10,017 nt of DNA, taken from the NCBI GenBank assembly GCA_016200725.1, contig JACQEE010000287.1, positions 1-10,017 on the forward strand. The letters run 5' to 3'. The notes under the pieces are model-generated. The model was not told the DNA's origin, did no database searches, and saw only the letters and a program-made list of their open reading frames with translations. Shown one piece after another: positions 1 to 7,879 of this stretch. Position numbers and translations under genes: made by a program. How positions within the stretch are numbered: the first letter of the stretch is position 1; each line of letters starts with the position of its first letter. The DNA comes from Chloroflexota bacterium (lineage in GTDB: Bacteria; Chloroflexota; Dehalococcoidia; SHYB01).

Positions 1-1584
1 GAAGAGTTCGTTGGCCAACCGCTTCTGGATATCCTGGGCCAGTTTCAGGCGCGCCGCCTGGTCGAACGTGCTCTCCAACCTATCGATCCACTGGTCAACG
101 GTGGCGTCGCCGAAGCCTGTCGAGTTCTGGTTGCCGTCGCTCCGATACCAGGCTGGGAAGACGCTCGACGGATCGTCGATGGCGGCCGAGTTCGAGTCGT
201 AGAGGATCTGGAAGTTCTTGTTGGTGCGCGTCTGCGTAAAGGCGACGCGGTCTTGCACATCGATCTTCGTATCGATGCCGAGGTTCTGACGGATGATGCC
301 GGCCGCGGCGGTTGCCTGGTTCGGATACGTGCCGACGATCACGTTGATGCTCGTCAGGGTAAAGCCCGCCTCTTTGAGCAGCCTCTTCGCCTCGGCGATG
401 TCGGCATCCTTCGGCTGACGATAACCGGGGAACGTCTTCACCTCGTCGACGGGCACTTTCCAGCGGCTCGCCGTGTCCATGTAGAGGACGTAGGGGTCGC
501 CGCCGCCGCCGTTGCTAAGGAGGTCCCACTGCTGGCGGTCCAGCGCGAGGCTGAACGCCTTCCGCACGTTCACGTTGTCGAAGGGCGGGGCATTTTTGAA
601 CGTCCAGTACAACCAGCCGTTATTGAGCGGGTAGCCGATAAGTCCGGCGTTGTCCTTTACGATGGTCTGGTAGTCGGTCTCGGTCACGCTGGTGACCATG
701 TCCATCATGTCGGCGCGGCCCGTGCGCACAGCCGCGATCTTGGCTGCGGCGTCGGTGATGGCGTATAGTTCGAGGCCATCGAGGTATGGCAGTTGATTGC
801 CAGCCTTGTCCTTCTTGAAGTAGTTCGGGTTGCGCGCGAGCACGCTTCGATCGTTCTGGCTGAACGATACGAACTTGTAGGGGCCTGTCCCGATGGGCTT
901 GAAGTCGAGGATGGACTGGACGGCCTGCTCCGGGTAGATCAGGTTGCCGATCGAGGTGAGGCCTGCCAGGAACGATGCCGATGGATTCTTCAGCGTGAGC
1001 TTGACCGTCTTGGTATCTGGCGCCTCATAGGTAGCAATGTTTGCCATCGTGCTGCGGAACGGCGCCGTGGGAATCGATGGGTCGGAGGCGATGCGCTTGA
1101 AACTGAAAACGACGTCGCTGGCAGCAAACGCCTTGCCGTCATGCCACGTAACGCCGTCGGCCAGTTTGAACGTATAGACCTTGCTGTCGTCGCTCAGCGT
1201 CCAACTCACGGCAAGGTCGGGGCCGAGGCCGGACTTGTAGCCCTGGTCGAACGGCAGGCGGTTCTGGACGAGGTAATTGAACATCGGGATCGTGATATGC
1301 CAGCCGCCGCCACGGGTCGCCGTCATGTCGAGAGAGGTCGCGGGGCCGAGCATGATGGACTTGAGGACGCCGCCGTACTTCGGCTGCGGGCCCTGCGGCG
1401 TGGGTGTCGCTGCAGGCGCGGGTACAGGCGTTGCCGTCGCGGCTGCCGGCGGCTTCGCCGTCGCCGTAGCGGCAGCAGTCGGCGCTTGCGTCGCCTTCTC
1501 GCCCCCGCCGCCGCAGGCGCTGATGACGAGCGCCGCCACCGCGAACGCAACTGCAAATCCGGAAATAGCCCCTTTGAATCGCAT
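1..1584 (-). CDS. ABC transporter family 5 solute-binding lipoprotein (peptide/nickel type), C-terminus cut by the window edge
   Basis: This is a family 5 extracellular solute-binding protein. Such proteins capture oligopeptides or similar small molecules outside the membrane and deliver them to an ABC permease. Translating the minus strand from ATG at 1584 gives 528 codons without a stop, so the gene runs off the left edge and probably lacks only a few dozen residues. Residues 1-23 are a lipoprotein signal peptide (charged RFK, hydrophobic core, lipobox ISAC with Cys24). Residues 29-68 are an Ala/Thr/Pro-rich linker. The family signature lies at about 141-165 (LADGVTWHDG, then DVVFSFKRI). 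IGTGPYKF (231-238) and NPNYF (252-256) are further hallmarks. The start is supported by GGGAGGA 4 nt upstream. The gene begins 14 bp after the amidohydrolase stop, so the two are probably cotranscribed. Permease and ATPase genes are not visible and may lie to the left. The substrate cannot be told from sequence. Confidence 0.9.
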   Translation of the reverse strand, partial: MRFKGAISGFAVAFAVAALVISACGGGGEKATQAPTAAATATAKPPAAATATPVPAPAATPTPQGPQPKYGGVLKSIMLGPATSLDMTATRGGGWHITIPMFNYLVQNRLPFDQGYKSGLGPDLAVSWTLSDDSKVYTFKLADGVTWHDGKAFAASDVVFSFKRIASDPSIPTAPFRSTMANIATYEAPDTKTVKLTLKNPSASFLAGLTSIGNLIYPEQAVQSILDFKPIGTGPYKFVSFSQNDRSVLARNPNYFKKDKAGNQLPYLDGLELYAITDAAAKIAAVRTGRADMMDMVTSVTETDYQTIVKDNAGLIGYPLNNGWLYWTFKNAPPFDNVNVRKAFSLALDRQQWDLLSNGGGGDPYVLYMDTASRWKVPVDEVKTFPGYRQPKDADIAEAKRLLKEAGFTLTSINVIVGTYPNQATAAAGIIRQNLGIDTKIDVQDRVAFTQTRTNKNFQILYDSNSAAIDDPSSVFPAWYRSDGNQNSTGFGDATVDQWIDRLESTFDQAARLKLAQDIQKRLANELF

Positions 1585-1598
1585 GACATCCTCCCTGT

Positions 1599-2681
1599 TT
1601 ATGCAAACCCGTACGTTTTCGCCGCGTTCGTGCACACGATCATGCGCCGGTCGCTCTCCGGCACGCCGTTGAAGTGGTCGTCGATGACCTTGGCGGAGTG
1701 CGGCCATGTGCTATCCGCGTGCGGGTAGTCCGATGACCACATGATGTTCTCGAGGCCGATGAGGTGCCGTATCTGTACCCCCGCATGATCGCGGATGAAC
1801 GTCGCGCGCACATGGCTCTTGAAGACCTCACTCGGCATCGCCGGCAGGTTCACCTTCCGCGTGTAGCGGTACTTGTTGTAGAAGTGGTCGATGCGCTCGA
1901 GCACGTTGCCGATCCATCCGATGTCGTTCTCCGCGGACACGATCTGCAACTTTGGGAAACGGTCAAAAACGTTGGCGAAGATCATGTCGATGATGGACTC
2001 GGCGATGAAGTGGGGCAGCGTGCCGTACGAAGGGAAGAAGCGCTGAGGGTTGAACTCTTCCTTCTTGCCTGTCGTCACGTGCAGGCTGATGGGCATGTTG
2101 AGTTCCTGCGCCGCCGCCCAGAGGGGATCGAAGTAGCGGCTGAAGTACTGCTTGTCGTCCGGCTGCGTGCCCGGGATGGTCGCGCCGACGAGGCCCTTCT
2201 TCGCCGTGCGGCGCAACTCGGTGACCGCCCACTCCATGTCGTCGGTGTCCAGCATGGCGACGGCCCGGATGCGCGCGGGCTGCTTCTTGCAGAAGTCGGC
2301 CACCCAGTCGTTGTACGCCTCCATGCAGGCGTGCATGAACTCGAGGTCCTTCAATTTGTACATGCGCATGCCGAGACTGGGGTACATCACCTCGGCATCG
2401 ATGCCGTCCAAGAGCATGTCCTTGACGCGAGCGTCGGGGTCCCAGCCGCCTGGCCGCATCTCGTCCCACCGCGACGTCTGCCGCAACTTGTCAGATGCCT
2501 GACCGGCGTTCGCCATCGCCATCATCGAGGCCGGCGTCTGCCCCTCGACGAGGAAGTAGTCGTTGCCGTCCCGGCGCTCGACGTGCGGCGCGCGGTCGCG
2601 GTACTTGCGCTCCATGTGCTTGAGCCACAGGTCCTGCGGCTCGATAACGTGCGAGTCAGCGGAGATGACGTTGTACTGCAT
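1599..2681 (-). CDS. Amidohydrolase family 2 metal-dependent hydrolase (PF04909-like)
   Basis: A 360-residue TIM-barrel amidohydrolase of the ACMSD/amidohydrolase-2 group. The family contains metal-dependent hydrolases and decarboxylases acting on aromatic or cyclic acids. The N-terminus carries ISADSHVIEP (residues 6-15), where the family's HxH pair appears as D9-x-H11. Other likely active-site residues are H201 (ISLHVTTG), the segment IVSAENDIGWIGN (247-259), and D318 with H321 in WSSDYPHADSTWP. Length is normal for the family. There is no signal peptide, so the protein is probably cytoplasmic. The ATG at 2681 has a GGAG-type ribosome site about 10 nt upstream. It is the first gene of a unit with the solute-binding lipoprotein that starts 14 bp after its TAA, suggesting that an imported compound is its substrate (inference). 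A strong promoter and a palindrome lie upstream. The exact reaction is unknown. Confidence 0.9.
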   Translation of the reverse strand: MQYNVISADSHVIEPQDLWLKHMERKYRDRAPHVERRDGNDYFLVEGQTPASMMAMANAGQASDKLRQTSRWDEMRPGGWDPDARVKDMLLDGIDAEVMYPSLGMRMYKLKDLEFMHACMEAYNDWVADFCKKQPARIRAVAMLDTDDMEWAVTELRRTAKKGLVGATIPGTQPDDKQYFSRYFDPLWAAAQELNMPISLHVTTGKKEEFNPQRFFPSYGTLPHFIAESIIDMIFANVFDRFPKLQIVSAENDIGWIGNVLERIDHFYNKYRYTRKVNLPAMPSEVFKSHVRATFIRDHAGVQIRHLIGLENIMWSSDYPHADSTWPHSAKVIDDHFNGVPESDRRMIVCTNAAKTYGFA

Positions 2682-2738
2682 GCGGGGCTCCGTACTATGA
2701 AGCGCGAGCCAGATTCAGCCAGAAACCTGGCCGCCCGC

Positions 2739-2768
2739 ATCATATGGCTCGTCGGAAATGTGTGTCAA
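2739..2768 (-). promoter_or_regulatory. Sigma-70 type promoter of the amidohydrolase / solute-binding protein operon
   Basis: On the minus strand, TTGACA (2768-2763) is followed after exactly 18 bp by TATGAT (2744-2739). The -35 is perfect and the -10 matches five of six. Transcription would begin near 2732, giving a leader of about 50 nt before the ATG at 2681. It is the best promoter match in the window and lies in the 192-bp gap between the kinase stop and the amidohydrolase start. Confidence 0.7.
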
Positions 2769-2769
2769 C

Positions 2770-2786
2770 GCAACGAATCTCGTTGC
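2770..2786. promoter_or_regulatory. Perfect palindrome next to the -35, probable operator
   Basis: GCAACGA, ATC, TCGTTGC is a perfect inverted repeat with 7-bp arms and a 3-bp centre. It ends one base upstream of the TTGACA -35 of the amidohydrolase promoter. The position suits a repressor that occludes RNA polymerase or an activator contacting it from upstream. The symmetry would fit a small dimeric regulator such as TetR or GntR type, but no regulator gene is in the window, so the family is a guess. It lacks a following T-run and is not a convincing terminator for the upstream kinase gene. Confidence 0.5.
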
Positions 2787-2873
2787 ATCGGTCGTGGCCG
2801 GTAGCGAGTACCCCACGTCCGCCAACTCAGGCGTTCGCTCTCGACGCCCCGCCTTGGGAATAGATCGCCTTGC

Positions 2874-5800
2874 TCACACCGCCCTGCCGCCTGCTGAGAG
2901 CGACTGGTCCTCGTCCGCTGCCGCAGGCAACTCGATGGTGATCGTTGCCCCTTTGCCGGCGACGCTCTCGGCATAGATGCGGCCGCCGTGCCCGGTGACG
3001 ATGCTGTGGCAAATGCTGAGCCCGAGGCCGGTGCCCTTGCCGGGATCCTTCGTGGTGAAAAACGGGTCGAACAGCCGGTGCAGGTACTCCTCTTTGATGC
3101 CTGTCCCATCGTCGGCGAACGCGATGCGCACCATGGAACCTGCGAGGCGTCCTCGGATCGTGAGCATGCCCTTGCCGTGCGCTTCGAGCATCGCCTGCTC
3201 CGCGTTCGTGACGACGTTGAGGAAGACCTGTTCAAGTTGACTCGGTTCAGCCACTACCTTTGGCATATCGGGCGCAAACTCGACTGTGGCCTGGATATTG
3301 TTCACGCGCATCTCGTAGGCGCGCAAGTCGAGTACGCGGCTTACCACCGAGGGAATATCGAGCAACTCACGCGTGGGCTTGCCCGGCCTGGCAAAGGTGA
3401 GCAGGCTGCGGACGACGCTGGCCGCCCGCTCCGCGTTCTCTTTGATGCGGCGCACGTCATCTTTCAAGTCAGGCGCGAGGTCGGCATCCTCGAGGAACTG
3501 CGCGTAGCCAAGCACGCTGGTGAGCGGGTTGTTCAACTCGTGGGCAACGCCTGCGGCCATCTGGCCGATCGAACTCAGGCGGCTCGTGTGGTACATCTGC
3601 TGCTGCGCGGCCCGCTCGAGCGTGACGTCGCGCATGCCGATGAACACCTGCGGCGGCTCGCGGTTCATCCGGCCGGAGCGCATCCGCACCAGATTGGCGT
3701 TGAAGATCTTATGCTCGCTGCCCACCGTCGCGTTGAACTCCACGCCGGTTAGTCGGCCTTCGCGGAAGGCCCGCGAAACGCTCTCGCTAAAGTTCTTGAA
3801 CGGGACCAGCGCGTCCGCCCTCATCCCTGTCGCATCTTCCGCGATGTGGAAGGCATCGCGGAACGACTGGTTCGCCAGCACGATGCGCATCGAGTCGTCG
3901 ACTACCAGCATGGCCGACGGCGTACTGGCGAGGACGCGCTCATTCAACTCTTGCTGCACGCGGAGCATCTCTTCCGCACTCCGTCGCTCGGTGATGTCCA
4001 GCGCGAAGCCTTCCAGCGCCGCAACCTTGCCATCCGGCCCCAGCACCGCGGAGCCTTGCTCCCATAACCACTTCTCGGCGCCGTTCGCGGTGATCAGGCG
4101 GTACGACAACTGGTACGGCCTGCCGAGTTCGACCGCGCTGCGAATGGCCACCGCCACCGGCGCGCGATCGGCAGCGTGGATCAGGTCGTCGTAGGCAATC
4201 CGCTTGTTCCCGATGATGTCCTGCGGGGGGTAGCCGGTGAGTTCGCGGCAGCCGTCGCTGACGAACTCCATCGTCCACGCGGCGTCGAAGGCACGCCGGT
4301 AGGCCATGCCGGGCAGGTTGCTCATCAAAGTGGAGAGTGTGCGCTGGCTCTCGCGCAGCGCCATCTCCGCCTCGCGGCGCGCGGTAACGTCGCGCGCATT
4401 GATGACGAATCCGCCGACGGCTGGATTATCGAGCAGATTCTTGATCGTCGCCTGTAATGCGCGCCAAGAGCCGTCGGCATGCTTCACCCGGAACTCCACG
4501 GTGCGCACAAGCGCGGGGTCGTTGCGACAGGCCTCCAAGGCCTCGTTAACTGCGGCCGAGTCCTCAGGGTGTGTCCGTTGGAAGCTCAACCGGGCTAGAT
4601 GCTCGCCTTCACCGTAGCCTAGTACGCGCTCCACGGACGGGCTCATGTAGCGCACGGCGCCGTCCACGGCCACGACAGTGATGAGGTCCGCCGCATTTTC
4701 GATGAGGGCGCGGAAGCGCGCCTCGCTCTCGCGTAACTCCTGCTCCGCCTTTAGCGCCCGCGTCACGTCCATGGAGATACCGAAGATGCTCTCCACCTCC
4801 CCGGAAGGCCCGTGCACCGGAATGTAATTCGTCAGCCATTGCAGACCCTTGGCTTCCCTGGTGAATTGCAACGACTCGCCTGCGAGCGCCCTATCCACGG
4901 CCTCCTTGATCACGTCCTGGCCGCCGATGCCTGGAACAGCCCGTTCCATTTCGTCAATGGAGACCCCGTCGAGGTAGTGCTGCGCTCGGCCAAGTACGTT
5001 CAGCCCCTTGCCGCGCACCATCCGCACCCGCCTGTCTGCGCCGATCTCGATGGCCAGTCCGGGAAAGTTTTCGAAAAGTAGGTTCATCCTGCGGTTTGCC
5101 GCCCTCAGCGCCTCCTCCGCCTCCTTCAGTTCTGTGATGTCGCGCCCCACGCCCTGTATAGCGATCACTTCGCCCTTTTCGTCGAGGATGGGCACGCGCC
5201 GCGTCTCCGTCCAGCGCACTACCCCATCCTTCCGCACGATCCGAAGGATCAAGGCTTGCGTCCTGGTGTCCCACATCGCGCCCAACTGAGCGAACTTGGC
5301 CCTGTCCTCTCGATGCACCATGCGCAGCATCAGGCCCGGGTCCTTGGCAAACTCCTCAGCGGTATAGCCCGTGAGCGCCACCACGGACGGGCTCGAGTAC
5401 TCCATGTGCGGCCGCGGGTGCAGGCGCAGCCGGTAGACCCAGTCCGTCGCCTGCTCGGCCAGCATCCTGAACCGCTCCTCGTTCTCCGCCAGCGAGCCCT
5501 GGAGCGCTCTCGCCTCGGTGACGTCGCGGATCACACCCTGGACCGCGGTCCCGTTCCCTTGCTCGTCCCGGATTGCCCGGCGGCGCGACTCGATCCATCG
5601 CGTCGAGCCGTCGCGGTGGATGATGCGGATCGTCCATGTGTTTGTCTGCCGCTCGGGACGCCGCCCCTCACCGCGCAACCGCTCGAGCACGGCCTGGTCT
5701 TCGGGATGCACGTGCTTTTCGATCATGAGCCTGTCCGCGTAGAAGGCGTCCGGCGGGTAGCCGAAGATCTCTTCGCAGGCAGGGCTCACATATTCGTAAT

Positions 5801-6890
5801 GGGGGGCCGGGCCGGTGCGATACAGGTAGACCATATCGCGGCCCTGCTGGGCCAGCAGGCGGAACTGCCGCTCGCTCTCCTCCAGGCGCTCTGCCGCCCG
5901 CACCCGCTCGACCGATGTGCCCAGCACGTTGGCCACGGCTTGCATGAACTGCACATCGTCCGGGCTGAAGCGCCGCCTTTCCTTCGCGTGCGCCCCTAAA
6001 ACGCCAAATGGTTTCCCCTGGGTATGTATGACGACGGTGATGCCGCTGGCGGCGCCCTGCGCGCGGACAACTGCCGGCACGCTGAAGCGCGTCTCGTTCA
6101 GCAGGTCCTCAGCGATGATCGCCTTCTCCGAGAGTAGCGTAAATCCGGCCTGAGACTGCGTGTCCACGCCGACCTCTGTAACCCTCGCCTCATCCCAGCC
6201 TGCGCCCGAGCGGAGCACGAGGCTCTTGCCATCCGGTTTGAGCTCGAGAACAGCGCCGAACTCAACCCCCAGTGTCTCCGCAACAAGGGCCGCTGCCCTG
6301 GCAAAGAGGGGACTCGTCGCTTTTGTCATGATCGCCATGCGGCTCAACTCGCTAATCGCCGCCTGCTGGCGCTCGCGCGTCTGGAGCCTGGCTTGCGCAG
6401 CGTGTGCTTCGGTCACGTCCCACGCGATGCCCTGCACGTTCACGGTTTGACCCTGGCCGTCGTGCAGGCGCACCACCGCTTGCTCCACCCACACTATCCG
6501 TCCATCCTTCCGGATGAATCGAAGCGTAACGCTGGGAGTAACGCCGATCGCATCGATGGCGTCCTGGTACGCTCCGCGATCTGCCGGGTAGATGATCTTG
6601 GACAAGAGCGCGGGGTCGTCGTAGAACTCTTTGTCGGCGTAGCCGTAAAGTTCAGCGCATCCGGGGCTGATGTACTCGTACCGGCGCTCCGGCGCTTGCC
6701 GGAAGATGTAGAGCACGCCGCCGGCGCGCTCGACGAGGGCGCGAACGCGGTCCTCACCGTCACGCGGAGGCGTAGGGGTATCCCCCCGCGCAGTCGAGGC
6801 CATCGCCTGCGCCCGAGGCGTCGCGTTCTTGGTGCGCTTACTGCTCGAACGACGGCTCGCCCTGGCCGCCTTTCGATTGCCTGGTGTCAC
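2874..6890 (-). CDS. Soluble sensor histidine kinase with seven PAS domains and one GAF domain
   Basis: A 1338-residue sensor kinase, very large for the family. Approximate order: basic, low-complexity N-terminus (1-45); PAS1 (48-163); GAF (175-330); PAS2 (338-460); PAS3 (470-587); PAS4, more divergent (600-712); PAS5 (722-838); PAS6 (848-970); PAS7 (980-1092); HisKA (1100-1170); HATPase (1215-1322). The H-box is GVAHELNNPLTS with phospho-acceptor H1117. The N-box is LEQVFLNVVTNAEQAM (1219-1234). G1 is ADDGTGI, the F-box is LFDPFFTTK, and G2 is GKGTGLGLS. All catalytic motifs are intact. PAS domains end in the usual DVTE/DITE motif. No membrane helix is seen, so it should sense cytoplasmic signals. 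The start is a GTG at 6890 with GAGG 4 nt upstream; the next ATG is codon 30. No response regulator is nearby, so it is an orphan here. PAS1-3 share YEY-SP/GY signatures and look like internal duplications. Ligands are unknown. Confidence 0.93.
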   Translation of the reverse strand: MTPGNRKAARASRRSSSKRTKNATPRAQAMASTARGDTPTPPRDGEDRVRALVERAGGVLYIFRQAPERRYEYISPGCAELYGYADKEFYDDPALLSKIIYPADRGAYQDAIDAIGVTPSVTLRFIRKDGRIVWVEQAVVRLHDGQGQTVNVQGIAWDVTEAHAAQARLQTRERQQAAISELSRMAIMTKATSPLFARAAALVAETLGVEFGAVLELKPDGKSLVLRSGAGWDEARVTEVGVDTQSQAGFTLLSEKAIIAEDLLNETRFSVPAVVRAQGAASGITVVIHTQGKPFGVLGAHAKERRRFSPDDVQFMQAVANVLGTSVERVRAAERLEESERQFRLLAQQGRDMVYLYRTGPAPHYEYVSPACEEIFGYPPDAFYADRLMIEKHVHPEDQAVLERLRGEGRRPERQTNTWTIRIIHRDGSTRWIESRRRAIRDEQGNGTAVQGVIRDVTEARALQGSLAENEERFRMLAEQATDWVYRLRLHPRPHMEYSSPSVVALTGYTAEEFAKDPGLMLRMVHREDRAKFAQLGAMWDTRTQALILRIVRKDGVVRWTETRRVPILDEKGEVIAIQGVGRDITELKEAEEALRAANRRMNLLFENFPGLAIEIGADRRVRMVRGKGLNVLGRAQHYLDGVSIDEMERAVPGIGGQDVIKEAVDRALAGESLQFTREAKGLQWLTNYIPVHGPSGEVESIFGISMDVTRALKAEQELRESEARFRALIENAADLITVVAVDGAVRYMSPSVERVLGYGEGEHLARLSFQRTHPEDSAAVNEALEACRNDPALVRTVEFRVKHADGSWRALQATIKNLLDNPAVGGFVINARDVTARREAEMALRESQRTLSTLMSNLPGMAYRRAFDAAWTMEFVSDGCRELTGYPPQDIIGNKRIAYDDLIHAADRAPVAVAIRSAVELGRPYQLSYRLITANGAEKWLWEQGSAVLGPDGKVAALEGFALDITERRSAEEMLRVQQELNERVLASTPSAMLVVDDSMRIVLANQSFRDAFHIAEDATGMRADALVPFKNFSESVSRAFREGRLTGVEFNATVGSEHKIFNANLVRMRSGRMNREPPQVFIGMRDVTLERAAQQQMYHTSRLSSIGQMAAGVAHELNNPLTSVLGYAQFLEDADLAPDLKDDVRRIKENAERAASVVRSLLTFARPGKPTRELLDIPSVVSRVLDLRAYEMRVNNIQATVEFAPDMPKVVAEPSQLEQVFLNVVTNAEQAMLEAHGKGMLTIRGRLAGSMVRIAFADDGTGIKEEYLHRLFDPFFTTKDPGKGTGLGLSICHSIVTGHGGRIYAESVAGKGATITIELPAAADEDQSLSAGGRAV

Positions 6891-6980
6891 GCTACCTCGC
6901 TACGCATACTGCCCGCTGTACGACGGGGGGCCAGTCTACCATCTCCTCTTATTTCACAAACAACCAGGCGCAGAAGAGCA

Positions 6981-7020
6981 AAGAAACGCATAAGAACCGT
7001 GTAAGAAACTGATAAGAACA
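6981..7020. promoter_or_regulatory. Four heptamers at an 11-bp period, probable response-regulator binding site upstream of the kinase gene
   Basis: On the plus strand AAGAAAC (6981), AAGAACC (6992), AAGAAAC (7003) and AAGAACA (7014) are spaced exactly 11 bp apart, separated by GCAT, GTGT and TGAT. Read towards the kinase they are TTCTTAT/TTTCTTA-like units about 90-130 bp upstream of its GTG. Direct repeats at one helical turn are the known layout of sites for OmpR/PhoB-family response regulators, such as PHO boxes. The array lies in the 147-bp gap between the DUF1461 stop and the kinase start. No clear -10 was identified with confidence; TAGACT at about 6939-6934 (minus) is a weak candidate. 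Confidence 0.55.
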
Positions 7021-7031
7021 CTCTGGGGGCG

Positions 7032-7046
7032 AAGCCGTTACGGCTT
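7032..7046. repeat. Short inverted repeat over the DUF1461 stop codon
   Basis: AAGCCG, TTA, CGGCTT forms a perfect 6-bp stem with a 3-base loop. The loop contains the TAA stop of the DUF1461 gene on the minus strand. The minus-strand transcript continues into CGCCCCCAGAG with no U-run, so this is not a normal intrinsic terminator. It may be a weak mRNA-end hairpin or chance. Confidence 0.25.
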
Positions 7047-7793
7047 GGTCTGGTCCACCGAACTGAGGCCGGCACAGGCCGCCGGCGTCGGTCGCCGCCG
7101 TAGTAGATACGCCGCGGACGCCGTCGCGCCGAGCGCCGCCTGCGCAAACGTCATGGCGGCGACGATGAGCGTTGCGTCGAGGAAAAAGCCCTCGGGGAAG
7201 ATACGGAGGAGGTAATCGTTGTCGTTCAGTTGCCAGAAGTCGTTGGAGAAACTGAGCGTGTGGAACTTTTCGAAGAGCGTGTCGAAGCCCACGAGCGACC
7301 CGAGTCCCGCCGCCACGATGAGCACGAGGGCCAGCACGCTTCCCCACAGGACGCCATGCGCCAGCCGTCGCAGCAGTTCGCGCCTGCCCCACAGCAGTGC
7401 GCCGATCGCGATAAACCCGGCCATGTAGACAAAGGTGACTCGCTGCCAGAACGCCAGGCCGCGCACCAGGCCCTTCACGTCCTTCATGTGCGTGACTTCT
7501 CTGTCAGTGAACAAGTCGTCGTATGGCGGACGCAGTTGGAGCGGTTCCTTATTGTTATTGAAGTAGGTCTTGATGTCCTCGGCAATCCGCATCAAGTCCG
7601 GCTTCTCGATGCCCGACAGCGCCACCGAGTCATTGTGGTCGTACCCGAAACTGTACAGCCACCCGCTATTGATGATGATGCGCAGGTTCGTTGTGATGAG
7701 GAATAGCGGCACCGCCATCACGAAGAAGACGATGGCAACGCGCGCAACCCAGCGCGAACGGAGGTAGGCGAGGAAACGGGACATCGGAGACAT
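7038..7793 (-). CDS. DUF1461/TIGR01906 family integral membrane protein, possible Lit-like lipoprotein transacylase
   Basis: The family of DUF1461 (TIGR01906) membrane proteins includes Lit, a lipoprotein intramolecular transacylase of Firmicutes that moves an acyl chain to the N-terminal cysteine of lipoproteins. Numbered from ATG at 7793 (251 aa), there are four hydrophobic helices at about 17-41, 116-136, 147-169 and 206-231. A long extracytoplasmic loop follows helix 1. Two conserved-looking histidines stand out: EVTHMKDV (H102) in the first loop and EKFHTLSFSNDFWQLND (H178) between helices 3 and 4. These match the family pattern. The start is uncertain: in-frame GTG at 7829, ATG at 7793 and ATG at 7784 are all possible and none has a good ribosome site. 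The GTG lies at the edge of a 21-bp palindrome, so 7793 is preferred here. Membership in the family is fairly sure; the transacylase role is inference. Confidence 0.8.
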   Translation of the reverse strand: MSPMSRFLAYLRSRWVARVAIVFFVMAVPLFLITTNLRIIINSGWLYSFGYDHNDSVALSGIEKPDLMRIAEDIKTYFNNNKEPLQLRPPYDDLFTDREVTHMKDVKGLVRGLAFWQRVTFVYMAGFIAIGALLWGRRELLRRLAHGVLWGSVLALVLIVAAGLGSLVGFDTLFEKFHTLSFSNDFWQLNDNDYLLRIFPEGFFLDATLIVAAMTFAQAALGATASAAYLLRRRPTPAACAGLSSVDQTKP

Positions 7794-7806
7794 GGTGAAG
7801 AGTGGA

Positions 7807-7827
7807 GGTTTCCTTGACAAGGAAACC
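7807..7827. promoter_or_regulatory. 21-bp palindrome upstream of the DUF1461 gene, same core as the mazG operator
   Basis: GGTTTCCTTG, a single central base, and CAAGGAAACC form a perfect 10-1-10 inverted repeat just upstream of the ATG at 7793. Flanking AGTGG (7801-7805) and CCACT (7826-7830) are also complementary and would lengthen a hairpin if three bases bulge. Read in the gene's direction it contains TTCCTTGTCAAGGAAA, which recurs identically at 8938-8953 in front of mazG. The recurrence favours a protein operator, possibly of MarR type given the odd-centred TTG/CAA half-sites (inference). A 5' UTR hairpin limiting translation is an alternative here. Confidence 0.55.
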
Positions 7828-7879
7828 ACTGTTTACGCTGTGCCCGCTTCCTCGAGGCGGACCGAAAAATGACGCAGTT

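Noticed and set aside
253..768. Long plus-strand open frames (253-768, 793-1728) over the solute-binding protein gene
   Set aside because: They are antisense shadows of a high-GC gene. The opposite strand encodes an uninterrupted lipoprotein with clear family motifs.
1764..2804. 346-codon plus-strand frame over the amidohydrolase
   Set aside because: It has shadow-like composition rich in Arg, Val, His and Leu with no motif, opposite a clear amidohydrolase gene with a ribosome site.
2988..3752. Plus-strand frames inside the histidine kinase gene (2988-3752, 3520-4194, 5256-5999, 6393-7004)
   Set aside because: All lie antisense to an intact kinase with ordered PAS, GAF, HisKA and HATPase motifs. 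None has a recognisable domain.
7032..7046. Intrinsic terminator after the DUF1461 gene
   Set aside because: The 6-bp stem covers the stop codon and is followed by a C-rich stretch rather than a U-run, so it is listed only as an inverted repeat.
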